Source: Ligula intestinalis
Lineage: Eukaryota; Platyhelminthes; Cestoda; Diphyllobothriidea; Diphyllobothriidae
Reading direction: 5' to 3'
Length of the DNA stretch: 64,000 nt
Assembly (NCBI GenBank): GCA_036362985.1
Contig: JAYGXS010000004.1
Coordinates: 25,314,125 to 25,378,124, forward strand
The notes under the pieces: model-generated
Told to the model about the DNA's origin: nothing
Seen by the model: the letters and a program-made list of their open reading frames with translations, nothing else
Databases searched by the model: none
Shown: positions 10,331-20,600 of the stretch, in pieces
Position numbering within the stretch: position 1 is the stretch's first letter
Layout: each line of letters opens with the position of its first letter
Position numbers and translations under genes: made by a program

Positions 10331-11220
10331 ATTTGAAGGGATCTGACTTCGTTCATATTTTCGGCTTTGCTTTTTCTTAGCTCGAATCCAAGAACGTCAT
10401 ATTAGGTCCAATAATGGCGAACAATTGTAGTGAAAAACACTTGCGCAGACAAACCTAAAACTATACTTTTGGTGAGATTGTCTCTAGCGGTCTTTTTTGG
10501 GTCCTTATGTATTATAGCTACCTACTTAAATTTTTAAGTAGGTTGAATTACCTGTACATTTCTGGTTTTCTACGCGCCATCCATCGATCTAGCAGGGATT
10601 TTCTGATGGCATTGGAATGCAGAACAGATCACCGAAGGCAAACATATTCCATAACTGCTAAAATCGGCAAACGAAGCAAAATTGGCCTTTAGAACTACCC
10701 ACGGGAACGACCGCTTACTTACAAATGTAAAGTAGAATGATTTTCCTAATCTCCCTGCCTTTTGTACTTTGTTAAGCTTTTTTCTAGTTGATTTTGGTAA
10801 TACCACTGGAAAATGACTCTCAATGACCTTGCCTGAGGTATGGGCACACCCCCCCCCCTACATGCACGCATTCGCCGTTGGTCGGGCGGGGGGTTAGCGA
10901 TGATATTAAAGCTACCTTCAGTGTCTTCTCCCAAGGTTTGAGTACTCGACCAAACTTGCCCTCGCAAATTTTTTATTGGGCATTCAAATTGGGCCCCAAT
11001 TTCTTCCCTGGCATGCCCCGTCCGTCCTTTCCCTTAAAATCACTCGTTCGTATCCCAGTGGGGCGCGCTTCACTCTTTCCCCAGCTGACCCCACGATACA
11101 ATTCTACCATACTTTTTCAAGTGCTTTCAAGAAGACAGACATTTAAACTGCGTCCCCTCCAGGTCTGTGAATTCTGAAAACTGTGGTCTAACTACATGAG
11201 GTTACAAGATAGACAATACA
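10331..11220. other. No recognisable gene
   Basis: Frames up to 99 codons (10878-11177 plus) are proline- and serine-rich with no motif. A C run lies at about 10850-10858. Confidence 0.45.
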
Positions 11221-11224
11221 GACA

Positions 11225-11285
11225 GCACAAGTACTAGCTAAAAGCCCAGACGCAGGTTCCGCCGATATGCTGCCGCTGTATGACG
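11225..11285 (-). repeat. R-C repeat fragment
   Basis: It contains AGCTAAAAGCCCAGACGCAG and GTTCCGCCGATATGCTGCCG, the reverse complement of the core of the copies at 8296 and 9003. Confidence 0.55.
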
Positions 11286-12117
11286 CAACTGGGGGGAGGG
11301 GGGCTCGGATCTTCCTCCGGGCTGCCCCGTGTTCTCTCTGGTAAATACTGTAAGTTTGAAATTTCGGCTGCTGCAGCGTGAAAATTCGGTTGAACTCATC
11401 AAGTCTACCTATGGTCTCTTTTTGCTACGAAAGTGAATAGCCATTTTCATCGACATCTTTAATACCACTCCTCCAACCGGCTTAGTCTTTGTGAATATTA
11501 TGCAACCGTAGCTGATCTGTTTCCGTATATTAAGTATAATGTTTTCTGGCCATGTCACTGCATTAAAGGTAAGGGTGCCTTTCATGTCAAAGATTTGTCA
11601 GAGTAGCGGCGCATTCTTGAACCACTGACAGTCTGCTATTAGACCGAAGGACATTGTGGACTACGAAGCAATCCGGCCGGATAATAGACGATATTACGTA
11701 TCCCAACGAATAAAGGTTAGTAGATATGATAAGGCGTGAAAAGCCAGACTGTTACGGATAATTTAATAAGCTGTAACAGGAGAAGAATATAAGTAATAGG
11801 TAAGTGACTCCCAGACGAGTGCACTCCAGCCATGAGTGGGCCAGAGTCCAGAGTCACATTCCGGTCGGTGTAGTCGCCGGGTCTGGAGGTCTGCAACAGG
11901 CAGTAGGTCACCTGCTTCGAGAGTGTATGATCGCATTCAATCCCCGCACTATGGGCCTTTGTGGACTGCCCTTGAGAAGCGGTTGGCCAATGAGCCAGAC
12001 AGAGGGTGACCTTGAATGGTAGGGCTTAAAATCATCTCTTGCGCACGCGTGGTGGTCATGCCAGACATAACCTGTCCCCGCGGTGTCCTAGGAAAGCATG
12101 GCTAAGAAGTAAAATGT
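11286..12117. other. No recognisable gene
   Basis: Frames at 11717-11911 (minus) and 11804-12022 (plus) overlap and lack motifs. Confidence 0.45.
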
Positions 12118-12252
12118 CGTTACAACATAACCGACAAGGGCAAGGGAGATCAGAATGACCATTTCTGACACGTTAGCAGACATCAGCCAGTCAGTCATTC
12201 GCGTTCTGTTAATCAGAAGTTCAACGCTCTAACTATGGAGCTACGAACTTGT
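12118..12252 (-). mobile_element. SINE-B fragment
   Basis: On the minus strand a partial tRNA-like head (box A GTAGCTCCATAGTTAGAGCG and an anticodon-arm-like segment) runs into the SINE-B tail GACTGGCTGATGTC, then AGAAATGGTCATTCTGATC. The box B half is deleted, so the copy is dead. Confidence 0.65.
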
Positions 12253-12439
12253 TGTTTCTTGTCTTTTTCGCTATGCAGCCGTCTGCGGGCTCTAAATGAA
12301 TTACAGTGGCCCTTCTCTTTGTGAACGCTCAACCTGTCATGGTGGCTAGGAAGTACGCTCGCACCAGCGTCTGAATAATCCAATCCGGTCTCGTCAATCA
12401 TCTACCTGCGACTGATTCACACAAAGACCGCGCTGTAGA

Positions 12440-12610
12440 CAAACTGTGACGACTGCCATACCTACACATTTTGAACGCTAGCAGACGCATGCTCGTTCGA
12501 CCGTCAACTTCCGCCAACTTCTCCTGCTACGTGGCATCTCACTTCTTCTCTTTCCGCAAAGAACTGGGCCTAAAGCTTGCAGCGACAAGGGTTTTGACAT
12601 ATTCCCTTAA
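12440..12610 (-). repeat. R-A dispersed repeat, short copy
   Basis: ACTTCTTCTCTTTCCGCAAA, then GAACTGGGCCTAAAGCTTGC and GACAAGGGTTTT, matches the R-A end found at 12940, 27130 and 46110. It lies directly before a longer copy in the same orientation. Confidence 0.55.
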
Positions 12611-12639
12611 ATCATTGCGATAAAGTCTTGTAGTGGCCG

Positions 12640-13010
12640 CTAACAGTTACTTGGAACCCATCATTAGCCGCTGAAACATGACGTCTTTGGCCCGCGCCCG
12701 TCTTAAGGTCATCTTAAGGTCGCGCCTTCCGCTAGTCTATACATTAGCCGCGTGATTGACTGCCGTAACAAAGCGTGCGCTGACATTCCGACGATCCCTG
12801 ATGCTCTCGTCACTTGGACCCGGCTGGCTCTCCTGGCTAGTCGTATGCTCTCCAAGTCAAATCTCTTTCTATCGATTCTCCGTTCCTCTGTGTACAGAAT
12901 ACACTGTTCCTAACACTCTGGCCTTCTCAAGACTTCTTCTCTACTAAGTAACCTTGCTCTGAAGATCGCAGTTGCTAGGGTTTAATTCACTTAACACTGC
13001 GATAGTCTCA
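12640..13010 (-). repeat. R-A dispersed repeat
   Basis: It is collinear with 26815-27190: CTTGGAACCCATCATTAGCC, then GTAACAAAGCGTGCGC, CCGTTCCTCTGTGTACAGAA, TACACTGTTCCTA and GAAGATCGCAGTTGCTAGGG. It is one of the two best minus copies. Confidence 0.75.
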
Positions 13011-13281
13011 AAGCACAACGGGACAAGTAACACGACTGGCTAGCGCCCCTTTACTATAAAAGTAGACCGATTTCCTTACTCAATTACTTTAAGCATAAAA
13101 GCCTCCTCTGCCCATGGCAGACAGGTAGAAAGCCTTCCCAATGCCAGGGTTGAATACTCACTCAACTTACTCCAGAGACCGGCTTGCTTTCTGGCTATTT
13201 CTGAACTACCATCTTACTAATATTAGTCGGTTTTGGTCATTTGCAGACGGTTATGAGGTAATTGATATCGTCTTGTAAATA

Positions 13282-14243
13282 CAGGGTGTCCCAAAAATCG
13301 ATACACATGTTTAATAATTGTAAACTTGGTGTTTATCATAATTTTATAATTTGAAATGTGTAAAAATATTTACTGGTACCATTTTTTCACTGCATTTTGA
13401 CTATATTGTAAATAATTCTAAATAGTGAATATTTAAACTGTTTGTGTTTACTTTGCAGATTTAATCCGTGAACAAAATAATGACAGCCAGAGTTAACTTT
13501 GAGGAAAGAAAATGTATTCTAAAATGCTACGGGAAATATGACAATGCAGTTAAAGTATAAAGATAGTTGAGGAGGGAATTTAAAAAGAACCTCCTACGCA
13601 TGTTACCATCACTCGAATTAGCGATAAGTTTGAAGCTGATTGTCACGTCAGTTTACCGGCAATTTTAGTGCTGTGAGGTTTATTATCAAAAGGCTTAATT
13701 AGACCGTTTTTTGACGGTACTATAACCGGTCCTGTTTACTTGAAATTGTTGCAACGGTAGGTTATGCCAAGCATAAGGGAATAATATGCAGATGATGGGT
13801 TCTATTTTTAGCAAGATGGGGCACTTGCACATTACCATCGCGATATTAGATCCTTCCTTGTTGAATTCTTACCAAACAGGTAGATGTGACGAAAGGGTGT
13901 TGGTGAATATACTCTCACTTAACCAGATCTCACAACTCTAGACTGTTTCTTATGGGGATAACTGAGAGACATGGTCTACCTTATGAAACCCGCAACAGTC
14001 GCTGAATTGAGAGAAGCTATTGAACATGAATGCGCCAAAATACCAAGGAAATTGTTTCATCGTGTGTGCGATTCCATTGCTTCGCGTTGTCAGCAGTGTC
14101 TGGAGCTAAATGGAGGTCAGTTTGAGAAATTGCAGTGGTAAAACAATAAAATGATACTTTAAAATATTTTTACCTTTTTGAACTAATAAAATTGTACTAG
14201 ACACCAAGTTTACAATTCTTTATACATTTTTTGGGATACCCTG
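13282..14243 (+). mobile_element. Mariner-like (Tc1/mariner superfamily) DNA transposon, decayed
   Basis: The element is 962 bp long. Its ends are imperfect inverted repeats: CAGGGTGTCCCAAAAA at the left, and CAGGGTATCCCAAAAA on the minus strand at the right. Both continue into a shared AATTGTAAACTTGGTGT, so the repeats are about 45-50 bp. TA precedes the left end, as expected for this superfamily, but the right flank reads CA and has lost the duplication. It contains one broken transposase. Autonomous relatives usually exceed 1.2 kb, so internal loss is likely. Confidence 0.85.
13480..14141 (+). pseudogene. Mariner-like transposase pseudogene
   Basis: The start reads MTARVNFEERKCILKCYGKY, which fits the N-terminal helix-turn-helix (DUF4817-like) of this transposase group, and it stops at about 13559. 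Later pieces in other frames follow: LLSKGLIRPFFDGTITGPVY (the strand with the first catalytic Asp of the DDE domain), a QDGALAHYHRDIRSF block (second Asp; alanine replaced by leucine inside DGA.AHY), LDCFLWG, and MVYLMKPATVAELREAIEH down to an end near LNGGQFEKLQW. Several stops and shifts make it non-functional. The identification rests on the order of conserved blocks inside matching inverted repeats. Confidence 0.8.
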
Positions 14244-14639
14244 CATTATTACATCTCTTACCTTATACTGGCTCCAGGTGAGAGAAATGCTCAATTTCAA
14301 ATACTATTTGGGATGGATTTTCGTAGGGATCACTAAGATGTCTCCTCAGGATCACTAATATGTCTCCGGCAGGACATCACAGCAGGAGCCGCCCCTAATA
14401 CAAACGACTTTGCATTTAACTCTTAAGAAAGCCAGGTTAGGCTTAGGGTCCTGGTTGACGTTTGGATTAGGGTTAGGACACGATAATATTTACCTTTCTT
14501 GGAATTGAGCGCATGGCCACCTGTACTACCAGGGAGCGCTGCAAGTATCGAGCTCTGTCGGTGGCTAAGTGAGCATATAAATACTTCTCATTACCTGAAT
14601 TAAAGCGAATATGCGTGTCCCAAGTTCTTGTTGCAAAGG
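14244..14639. other. Gene-free; short TTAGGG-like stretch
   Basis: A few TTAGGG-like hexamers lie at 14430-14480 on the plus strand. The minus frame at 14473-14745 runs out of the neighbouring PLE terminal repeat and has no motif. Confidence 0.45.
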
Positions 14640-15320
14640 AGACTAAAGCACGATCACTAGGACAGCACTTGTATCGAGTCTGAGTTTTCGGGCTCGTACA
14701 GGAGGCCATCGTCTGAGAAAATGAGAGAAAAGCAAGAATCGACATGTTTTGTAGTCCAGCTACGAGACAATGGGGGTGAGGAATAGTGGAGGGTAGCTGT
14801 CGTGACTGGTTGAGTCTGTGTTACGCAGTCACATCGTATCACCTCAGTTTGTTGGTGCCGATGAGTAACCGGGCATCTGACTGACGCAATTTTTTCCAAA
14901 GAAAGGCGCCGTAGGTTCCAAGTACTCATAGCCGGTTACTTGGTCATGACAATTTTCGATAGTAGGCTGGCGTTGCCGGTAAGCAGGTTCAGTTAGCGGC
15001 ATGAAAAAAGAAAGTTTTTCTGGTAGGGCGAAAGATAACAGCACGCGTAAGAGTGGAAAGATACAGAAAGTTAGGAAGGAACTATCATCCAACTTCAAAT
15101 CGGACGCATAAGAAGGCAAGATTTAAACAAATTGAGATTGATCTTTTCCCAGGTAAAAATTTGACGATTGACAGCAGAATTTAATGGAATCATAACTTTC
15201 GCGAATCCTTATCAGCTGAGTCCTTTTGCTGCATAAAGTGAGTAAAAAGTGAAAAAATACAGAATTGAATTTATCTAGAAAAATCGAAACAAAGCAGCAA
15301 GGCGACAAGAAATGGTCAAG
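14640..15320 (-). mobile_element. PLE-2 related terminal repeat and flanking segment
   Basis: On the minus strand TTTCTCAGACGATGGCCTCC and GTACGAGCCCGAAAACTCAG (about 14685-14735) form a diverged PLE-2 hammerhead-like motif. The adjoining 14838-15122 is the inverse of 16429-16660, with about 65 bases missing from the latter, and 15165-15320 is the inverse of 15530-15665. The minus frame at 14844-15119 has no recognised domain. Confidence 0.6.
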
Positions 15321-15529
15321 AGGCAATCAAGAAAGTAATAAAGTTTAACGCTGTGGCATCAAAAACGGTGAAAAAAGTGCATACGACAAGAAAGGTTGAG
15401 AAGAGGAATGTGTAAACAGGGAGCCGCTGTTACCACGGCAGGATTATATTCACCACATGCTCCAGTTGTTTACAAAGGTCAGGCTTGAACCGTCCTATGT
15501 AAGCTGCCTCCAGGTAGGCCATTTCTTGT

Positions 15530-15665
15530 GACCTTGCCATTTTCTATCGATTTTTCTGCATGAATTCAATTCTGTATTTTCTCATTCGTTACTCACTTTA
15601 TGCAGCGAGAGGACGCAGCTGATGAGCATTCGCGAAATTTATGGTTCCATTAAATTTTGCTGCAT
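15530..15665 (+). repeat. Inverse copy of 15165-15320
   Basis: Read on the minus strand it gives TTTCGCGAATGCTCATCAGC, then a TGCATAAAGTGAGTAA block and AATACAGAATTGAATT, the same order as 15165-15320 on the plus strand. The two form an inverted pair with a spacer of about 210 bases. Confidence 0.7.
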
Positions 15666-15679
15666 ACGCAATCTTCAAA

Positions 15680-16445
15680 ATTGGGATGGGAATCACTGGG
15701 ACAGCACTTGTATTAGCCTGATAATTCGGCTACGTACAGGAGGCCATCGTCTGAGAAAATGAGAGCACAGCAAGAATTGACATGCTTTGTAGTCCAGCTA
15801 CGAGAAGGAGGAAGGTGAGGGGTAACCTCGTGATTTTTTAATCCGCGCTACGTTGGCTTATCGTATCGCCTCGGATTGCGTTCTTGGCGTCGTTTCGTTT
15901 GTACCTGGACGCGAGCTTAGTTGTGCTTCTTGGTCGCGCTCGGTGGACAAAATAAAATGGTGGTATATCCGCGTGCCTGGTTTTGGAGTTGGAGTCTGAT
16001 ATACAGGCCTCCAGCAGGCCTCAGCCCGTCTTATTACTGGCTCATGCCATTATCCGTGTCCCCATGAAGTTGAACCCGTGGCCGTCTTCCAGGGTGTGGG
16101 TTGTGATCTGGGACAGTAGGTTGCCTTTCCGCACTGGCCGTTTGTGCTCCGTTATCCGCAAGCCCTGTCGTCGTCCGGTCTGCCCTGTATAATGGCCAGC
16201 ACTGCCCAGCTTGCGTCTAGGGAAGAACTAAACGACGCCGAGACGATACGATTAGACAACGTAGCGCAGACCCAATAAATCACGAGGTAACCCCTCCCCC
16301 ACCCCTTCTTCATTCTTGTAGCTGGACTGCAACAAATGTCCCTTCTTGCGATTCTCTCATCTTTTCAGACGATGGCTGCCTATATGAGTTCGATAGCTCA
16401 GACTGATACGACTGCTGTCCCAATTTGTATAAATCTTGCCCTACT
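15680..16445 (-). mobile_element. PLE-2 type mini-element: endonuclease fragment between inverted arms
   Basis: Left arm 15680-15870 and right arm 16215-16445 are inverse to each other. Both contain the CAGACGATGG motif, the segment reading TTGTAGTCCAGCTACGAGAA, the CGTGATTTATTGGG-like block and the GTATCG...AACG edge. Between them, on the minus strand, lies a GIY-YIG fragment. The layout matches 1-945 and 19945-20770. No RT is present. Confidence 0.7.
15985..16197 (-). pseudogene. GIY-YIG endonuclease fragment
   Basis: The minus strand reads HYTGQTGRRQGLRITEHKRP, with the YIG-like YTGQT and the ITEH segment carrying the usual catalytic arginine and histidine neighbourhood. HTLEDGHGFNFMGTRI follows, then a stop and a last piece, LLEACISDSNS, where the conserved glutamate of EAW is visible. 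The N-terminal GIY strand is missing, and one internal stop and the lack of an RT make it a remnant. Its terminal arms place it with PLE-2. Confidence 0.72.
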
Positions 16446-16660
16446 TTTGCGTCCGATTTGAAGTTGGTTGTTCATGCCGCTCACTGAAATTGCATACCAG
16501 CAACGCTAGCGTGCTGTCGAGAAATGGCAAGACCGAGTCGCTGGTTATGCGTACTTGCAACCTACGGCGCCTTTCTTCGGATAAAAATGCGTCAGTCAGA
16601 CACCTGGTTACTCATCGGCGCCAATAAACTCAGGTGGTCGGTACTTAGCACCTACGCATC
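16429..16660 (+). repeat. Inverse copy of 14838-15122
   Basis: AATCTTGCCCTACTTTTGCG, then TCCGATTTGAAGTTGG, TTCATGCCGCTCACTGAA, CAACCTACGGCGCCTTTCTT and GGTTACTCATCGGCGCCAAT are matched in order on the minus strand at 14838-15122. About 65 bases present there are deleted here. Confidence 0.75.
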
Positions 16661-17160
16661 AACCAACTGTGAGGACAACACAGAACTGAATGAATGTCCA
16701 CTTCAGATAAAACACTTGTCTCTTTCTTGCCATTTTGATTAGGGTACCTCGTCCGCTCTCTCTCCTATGTTTTCTACATAACAAGGGCTAAATCACTATG
16801 GATTTGGTTAAAGTTGCGTCCACTCTGTTTAACTTAATATGTCCAAGGTTCGTTTTCCAGTCAAACAAAGCCTTTTACAAACGCTTCTAAGTAGTATGGA
16901 TCACTTAGCTAGCACCCCTTAATAGCAGTACGGATGGCTTTGCATCAAATTCCAAATAAATTACTGTTAGATTTAAATTTAGGGCTAGTGTTAACTGCAG
17001 TGTTAGGTTTAAGAGTGGGGTTAGAGCAACGGCTTAGGTTTCTGTTAGAGTTAAGGTAGAGGAATACATGAGCTTCCTAGAGTAATGTGTAGGGCCACCT
17101 TTATTACTTAGAGGGAACGTTCATACTTCCATGTCCTGTTTATGGGAGTCATTAAATACA
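16661..17160. other. Gene-free; weak TTAGGG-like hexamers
   Basis: TTAGG/TTAGAG/GTTAAG-like hexamers recur at 16975-17060. No gene was recognised. Confidence 0.45.
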
Positions 17161-17161
17161 A

Positions 17162-17400
17162 TGATACCTCGGTTAACGAGTTTATTCCGTTCCGGTACCG
17201 AGCTCGTCATGTGAAACGCTCGTCTTGCGAAACGTAAACAATCAAATGGCAACAGTTTACTGATTGGCTGCAGACGACTGGGGACACAGACCTTGGGACC
17301 AGCACTCAATGGCAGACACAGGCACACACACATGCGCTGACAACTCGTTAACTGAGCGGAGGCTCGTCGAGCGAAACGATTGTTTTCGCGAGTGGCTCGC
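17162..17400. repeat. MITE-like repeat with repeated GCTCGTC/CGAAACG units
   Basis: The left edge has ATACCTCGGTTAACGAGTTT, then GAGCTCGTCATGTGAAACGC and TCGTCTTGCGAAACG. The right edge repeats the theme with GGCTCGTCGAGCGAAACGAT. Subterminal repetition of CTCGT..GCGAAAC on both sides of about 140 bases resembles small non-autonomous elements. No target duplication was established. Confidence 0.4.
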
Positions 17401-17929
17401 TCATCGCCAAAGGCTCCACTGTGATCCTCAAACCGTTAAAGTGGGTGAATGTTAGAATGATAAAAGTCTTGCCTATTAGGGCGGAAGCATTTGCTGCTAA
17501 ACTTATAACTTGAGTCAACTGGAAAGTATAGCCGATGCAGGTGAATATATGCCTTTGAGTTCGGAAGTAAGAGAACTTGTAAAACTAAAACAATGCAGGC
17601 ATCGTCAGCAGTTATGTTAACTTACAAGTACGTCAACTTACTTGTCTTTAAGCATGGAGTATCTACAACTAGTAACCGAGTTCATAAAATCTTAAACGAA
17701 TTTCTGAAAATCGTTTCAGATTAGGAAAGATTACTTAAATGAAGTTTCAATATCTATAATCATGCAGGATAATCACACGATATTTCGTAAAAACCAAGAT
17801 GGCGACTTTTGCGATCATTTCTTCTCGGTGGCTCGCAACAACAAACCCAGTAGAAACAACGGTTTAAGTAGTATGCATTTTTTCCTACTGATTTTCGGCA
17901 CCCTTATAAATGGTAGTATATTTTATATG
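17401..17929. other. Gene-free; resembles part of a foldback element
   Basis: 17700-17750 and 17870-17925 share short blocks (GATTAGGAAAGATTACTTAA; TATAAATGGTAGTATATTTT) with 37250-37480 and, more weakly, with the arms of the foldback elements at 43744 and 60338. No gene. Confidence 0.35.
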
Positions 17930-18350
17930 TAGAAGATGGGATCGCTGGAATAAGTTAAGCTGCCTGACGTTTCGGATCCTGTCAAGAATCCTTCATCTGG
18001 GGTTACCGTAGAATAGGATGATATATGCACAGATTACGCAGTATCTATAGTTTGTAGTGGCCTCGCGACCGCATGCGCACTATAATTATCAGCTCCCGCT
18101 GGGGGTCGTAATTGGTGCGGTGATAGCTTGTCAGTCTGCTTCCGGGTAATTAACTGCCGCAAGTTCGTCATCCGTGTTGAATGCTGCCTTGATAATTACG
18201 CGACAATTATGTTCGCTGTCGTCGGAGTTGCTGCTGGACCCGGCACTTCCCACGTGACTGATTCTTCTGTTGAGGCAACGTCTCAGTTTTGAGTATGGGA
18301 ATAGAAAATCGTTGCTCTTGTCGATCGACTGTGCTGTAAGCATGGAGATG
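17930..18350 (-). mobile_element. PLE-1 type 3-prime end: endonuclease C-terminus and terminal repeat
   Basis: On the minus strand, IDKSNDFLFPYSKLRR at about 18300 is the end of a PLE endonuclease (INKCNDLP.PYSVLR in better copies). About 280 bases of downstream sequence follow, similar to that of 18560-18900, and then a terminal motif at 17963-18000: CAGATGA, one base, stem GGATTC/GGATCC, GAAACGTC. The tail AGCGATCCCATCTTC ends at about 17930. It stands next to a second copy in the same orientation. Confidence 0.75.
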
Positions 18351-18544
18351 TTTTAAACGATCTACCGTCATAAAATATGCTGGGTGGTCTTATCTGCCAC
18401 AACATTAAACGAGTTCTGAGTTGGCTCTTGAGAAAGATCCAGATTTTTTCCCTGTGAAATGTACGTGACGCGTAGTTCGGTACACTCCAGAACATGTAAG
18501 TAGGCTTTTTAATGTATAAATGCTACCTATTTCAAAATATTCGA

Positions 18545-19195
18545 AGAGGGTGCAACTGAGAAGAAGGAGATGCGATCACTAAAATAATAATTTTATTTTC
18601 CTGACGTTTCGAATACCGTCGGGAATCCGTATTCATTGGTTACGGTAATGATGTATCGGTAATGATGTGAGGCATGCACAGATTGCGCAGTATTTATAGT
18701 TCGTAGTGGCCAGCCGCATGCGTACTATAATTATCCGCTCCTGTAACCTCTGCTAAGTGTTGTAATTGGTGGGGGGATGGCTTGGCAGTTCGCTTTGGAG
18801 CCAATAATTGCCGCAATTTCTTTGTCCGTGTCGCAGGCTACAATTACGTTCGCTGGCATCGGAGGCGTTGCCAGGCCCGGTCCTGCCCACGTGACTGCTT
18901 CACCTACTCATAACGTGTCTCTGTACGGGGTATGGGAATGGCAAGTCGGCGCGCTTGTTGATTGTCTATGGGCCTGAGAACGATGACTCGAGCAGCTCGC
19001 GGCTCACGTGGTTTTCACCTCTTGCCATGATTTCGGCGTCGTTAAACTTGAAAATATGACCGATTTCCGTCGAGTGAGCTGAGACCTAGGAGTTACCGTC
19101 TCTCCTCTTAAACGCCGCTGCGTGCACTGCCATTCGCGTCCGGAGTAGTCTCCAGGTTTCTCCGACGTAGTTGCTTTGTCCAGGAGAGTACTTGC
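18545..19195 (-). mobile_element. PLE-1 type 3-prime end, second copy
   Basis: An endonuclease fragment is followed by a 3-prime region and a terminal motif at 18600-18639 (stem GAATAC/GTATTC, then GAAACGTCAGG) with an AAATAAAA tail and ATCGCATCTCCTTC at the edge. It lies in tandem with 17930-18350; the 3-prime regions are similar (ATTATAGTACGCATGCGG-like and CTTGGCAGTTCGCTT-like blocks). Confidence 0.75.
18940..19195 (-). pseudogene. GIY-YIG endonuclease fragment of PLE-1
   Basis: The minus strand reads CPGQSNYVGETWRLLRTRMA, with the YIG-like YVGET block and the catalytic-region arginine in LLRTRM. VHAAAFKRGDGNS follows, then a stop, then GHIFKFNDAEIMARGENHVS and RELLESSFSGP with the conserved glutamate. 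INKRADLPFPYPVQR closes the protein. The GIY strand and RT are missing and one stop interrupts it. Apart from those it is among the best-preserved endonuclease copies here. Confidence 0.78.
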
Positions 19196-19944
19196 ATATA
19201 TAAGTCATTACTATCTTCTTCCGTTTGGAATATTCGAGTTATGACTGAAAATTCAAAGGACTTGTAGCTTTATCACTTGGGAATGGCGTGTACCAACCAA
19301 TCCTGATTACGGGACGCAAGATGGGTAGTTCGGCTTTGCGTAGGAGTTTGGGCCGGGGGTGGGTTCACGGCCCACACAGGCGGTCACGTGGTACTATAAT
19401 ACATTGTGCATACGCTAGACATGTGAGAGAGCGCGTGTTTGAACAGCAACCCGTGCGTTTACACTTGCAGCTGGCGGATGGTTAAGGCTCACATAAGCTA
19501 CGTAGTTTTTAGTGCATACTTTTGCATACACATACAAGGCGCCGCTTACTCCTCCCTCACCCCCTTCCAACACACACACACACAGACGAGCTCAGCGCAT
19601 TACGCTGAAAGGAGGTGCGCGCAGTGCTGACTAAGAGATTCACAGGGCCTTAGACCATTTCACAAACCCGCCAACCTATGGCAGGCCTTTAGTGCACCTT
19701 GCGCATGACTCATCGGGCCTGTCTGTGAGAAACCCTCTACGACCGCGTGTAGGTGAACTGACGTCCTTCAGGAAAAAAAACGCGTGTGCATCTGGAACAG
19801 CAGATCACCAGACGGGGCAGTTCTGATGGGTCACGCGCTCGAAAGTATGCGCAGGTGGAGTTAGAAAAACAATATTCGAGGGCAAGATGGTAGAAATGGG
19901 GAGTACAGGTGACCACGTGGAAAATCAGCATCTCGGTAGAAGAA
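19196..19944. other. No recognisable gene
   Basis: Short frames only; a CA-rich patch lies at about 19566-19582. Confidence 0.45.
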
Positions 19945-20096
19945 GTACTTTGCGAACGGTAAGTTATTGGGTGAATTTTTTACACTGGCTCACCAGGTCG
20001 TCGTCAGACGGATTGGAATTGTACGAAACAGTTAATCCAAAATGATGGCTAACAGAAGCTTATATAGTGAGTCGGGGTATTAGTTCATAATCATGA

Positions 20097-20205
20097 TCCG
20101 CATGTGATTATGCGGCCAGTGGGCTGGAAAATAGTTGCTACCCTCATGTAATTATGCGGTTGGTCGGGAACTAATTACCAACCGCATTTAATTTTGCAGT
20201 TGGCG
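20097..20205. repeat. Three imperfect tandem units of about 45 bp
   Basis: Units share GCATGTGATTATGCGG, then CATGTAATTATGCGGTTGG and CGCATTTAATTTTGCAGTTGG. They lie in the 3-prime flank of the PLE-3 endonuclease fragment. Confidence 0.6.
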
Positions 20206-20271
20206 GTGGCTACTTTTTGCTTCGTCTATTCCGGGTAGGCTACCATCTATTCCATGCTTCCCGGAGGTTGG

Positions 20272-20600
20272 TTACATCGCGTCCAGTTCGACGTGCCTGT
20301 TGGTGCACGAGTCATCGGAGTTGATGGCTTCTAAAAACTCGCGGCATTTCTTGTATGGACAAGAACCAACAATGCAAGTTTCGTCCCATGCAAATTGATG
20401 TTCAGTTTCTAACATGTGCATGGCGACTTCGGACCAGTGATACCGTCTCTTTACCGCCCGCTGATGCTCACAAAAGCGTGCGGAGGCTGACATTTCTGTC
20501 TGTCCGCAATAAGTTGCACTGCTGCCACCACAATGGACCTTGTAAACGGCTTCCTTTTTTGTCCAATTCGGGTGACAACTATTTTCTTCCTAACTGACTG
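20272..20600 (-). pseudogene. GIY-YIG endonuclease fragment of PLE-3
   Basis: The C-terminal half is an open frame of 73 residues: MSASARFCEHQRAVKRRYHW holds the catalytic-region arginine and EH pair, AMHMLETEHQFAWDETCIVG follows, and REFLEAINSDDSCTNRHVEL carries the conserved glutamate. Upstream, in a shifted frame, a cysteine-containing strand and the LLRTDRNVS piece correspond to the YCGQT block, so a frameshift near 20490 broke the protein. No RT. The closest relatives in the window are at 22887 and 48640. Confidence 0.78.
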
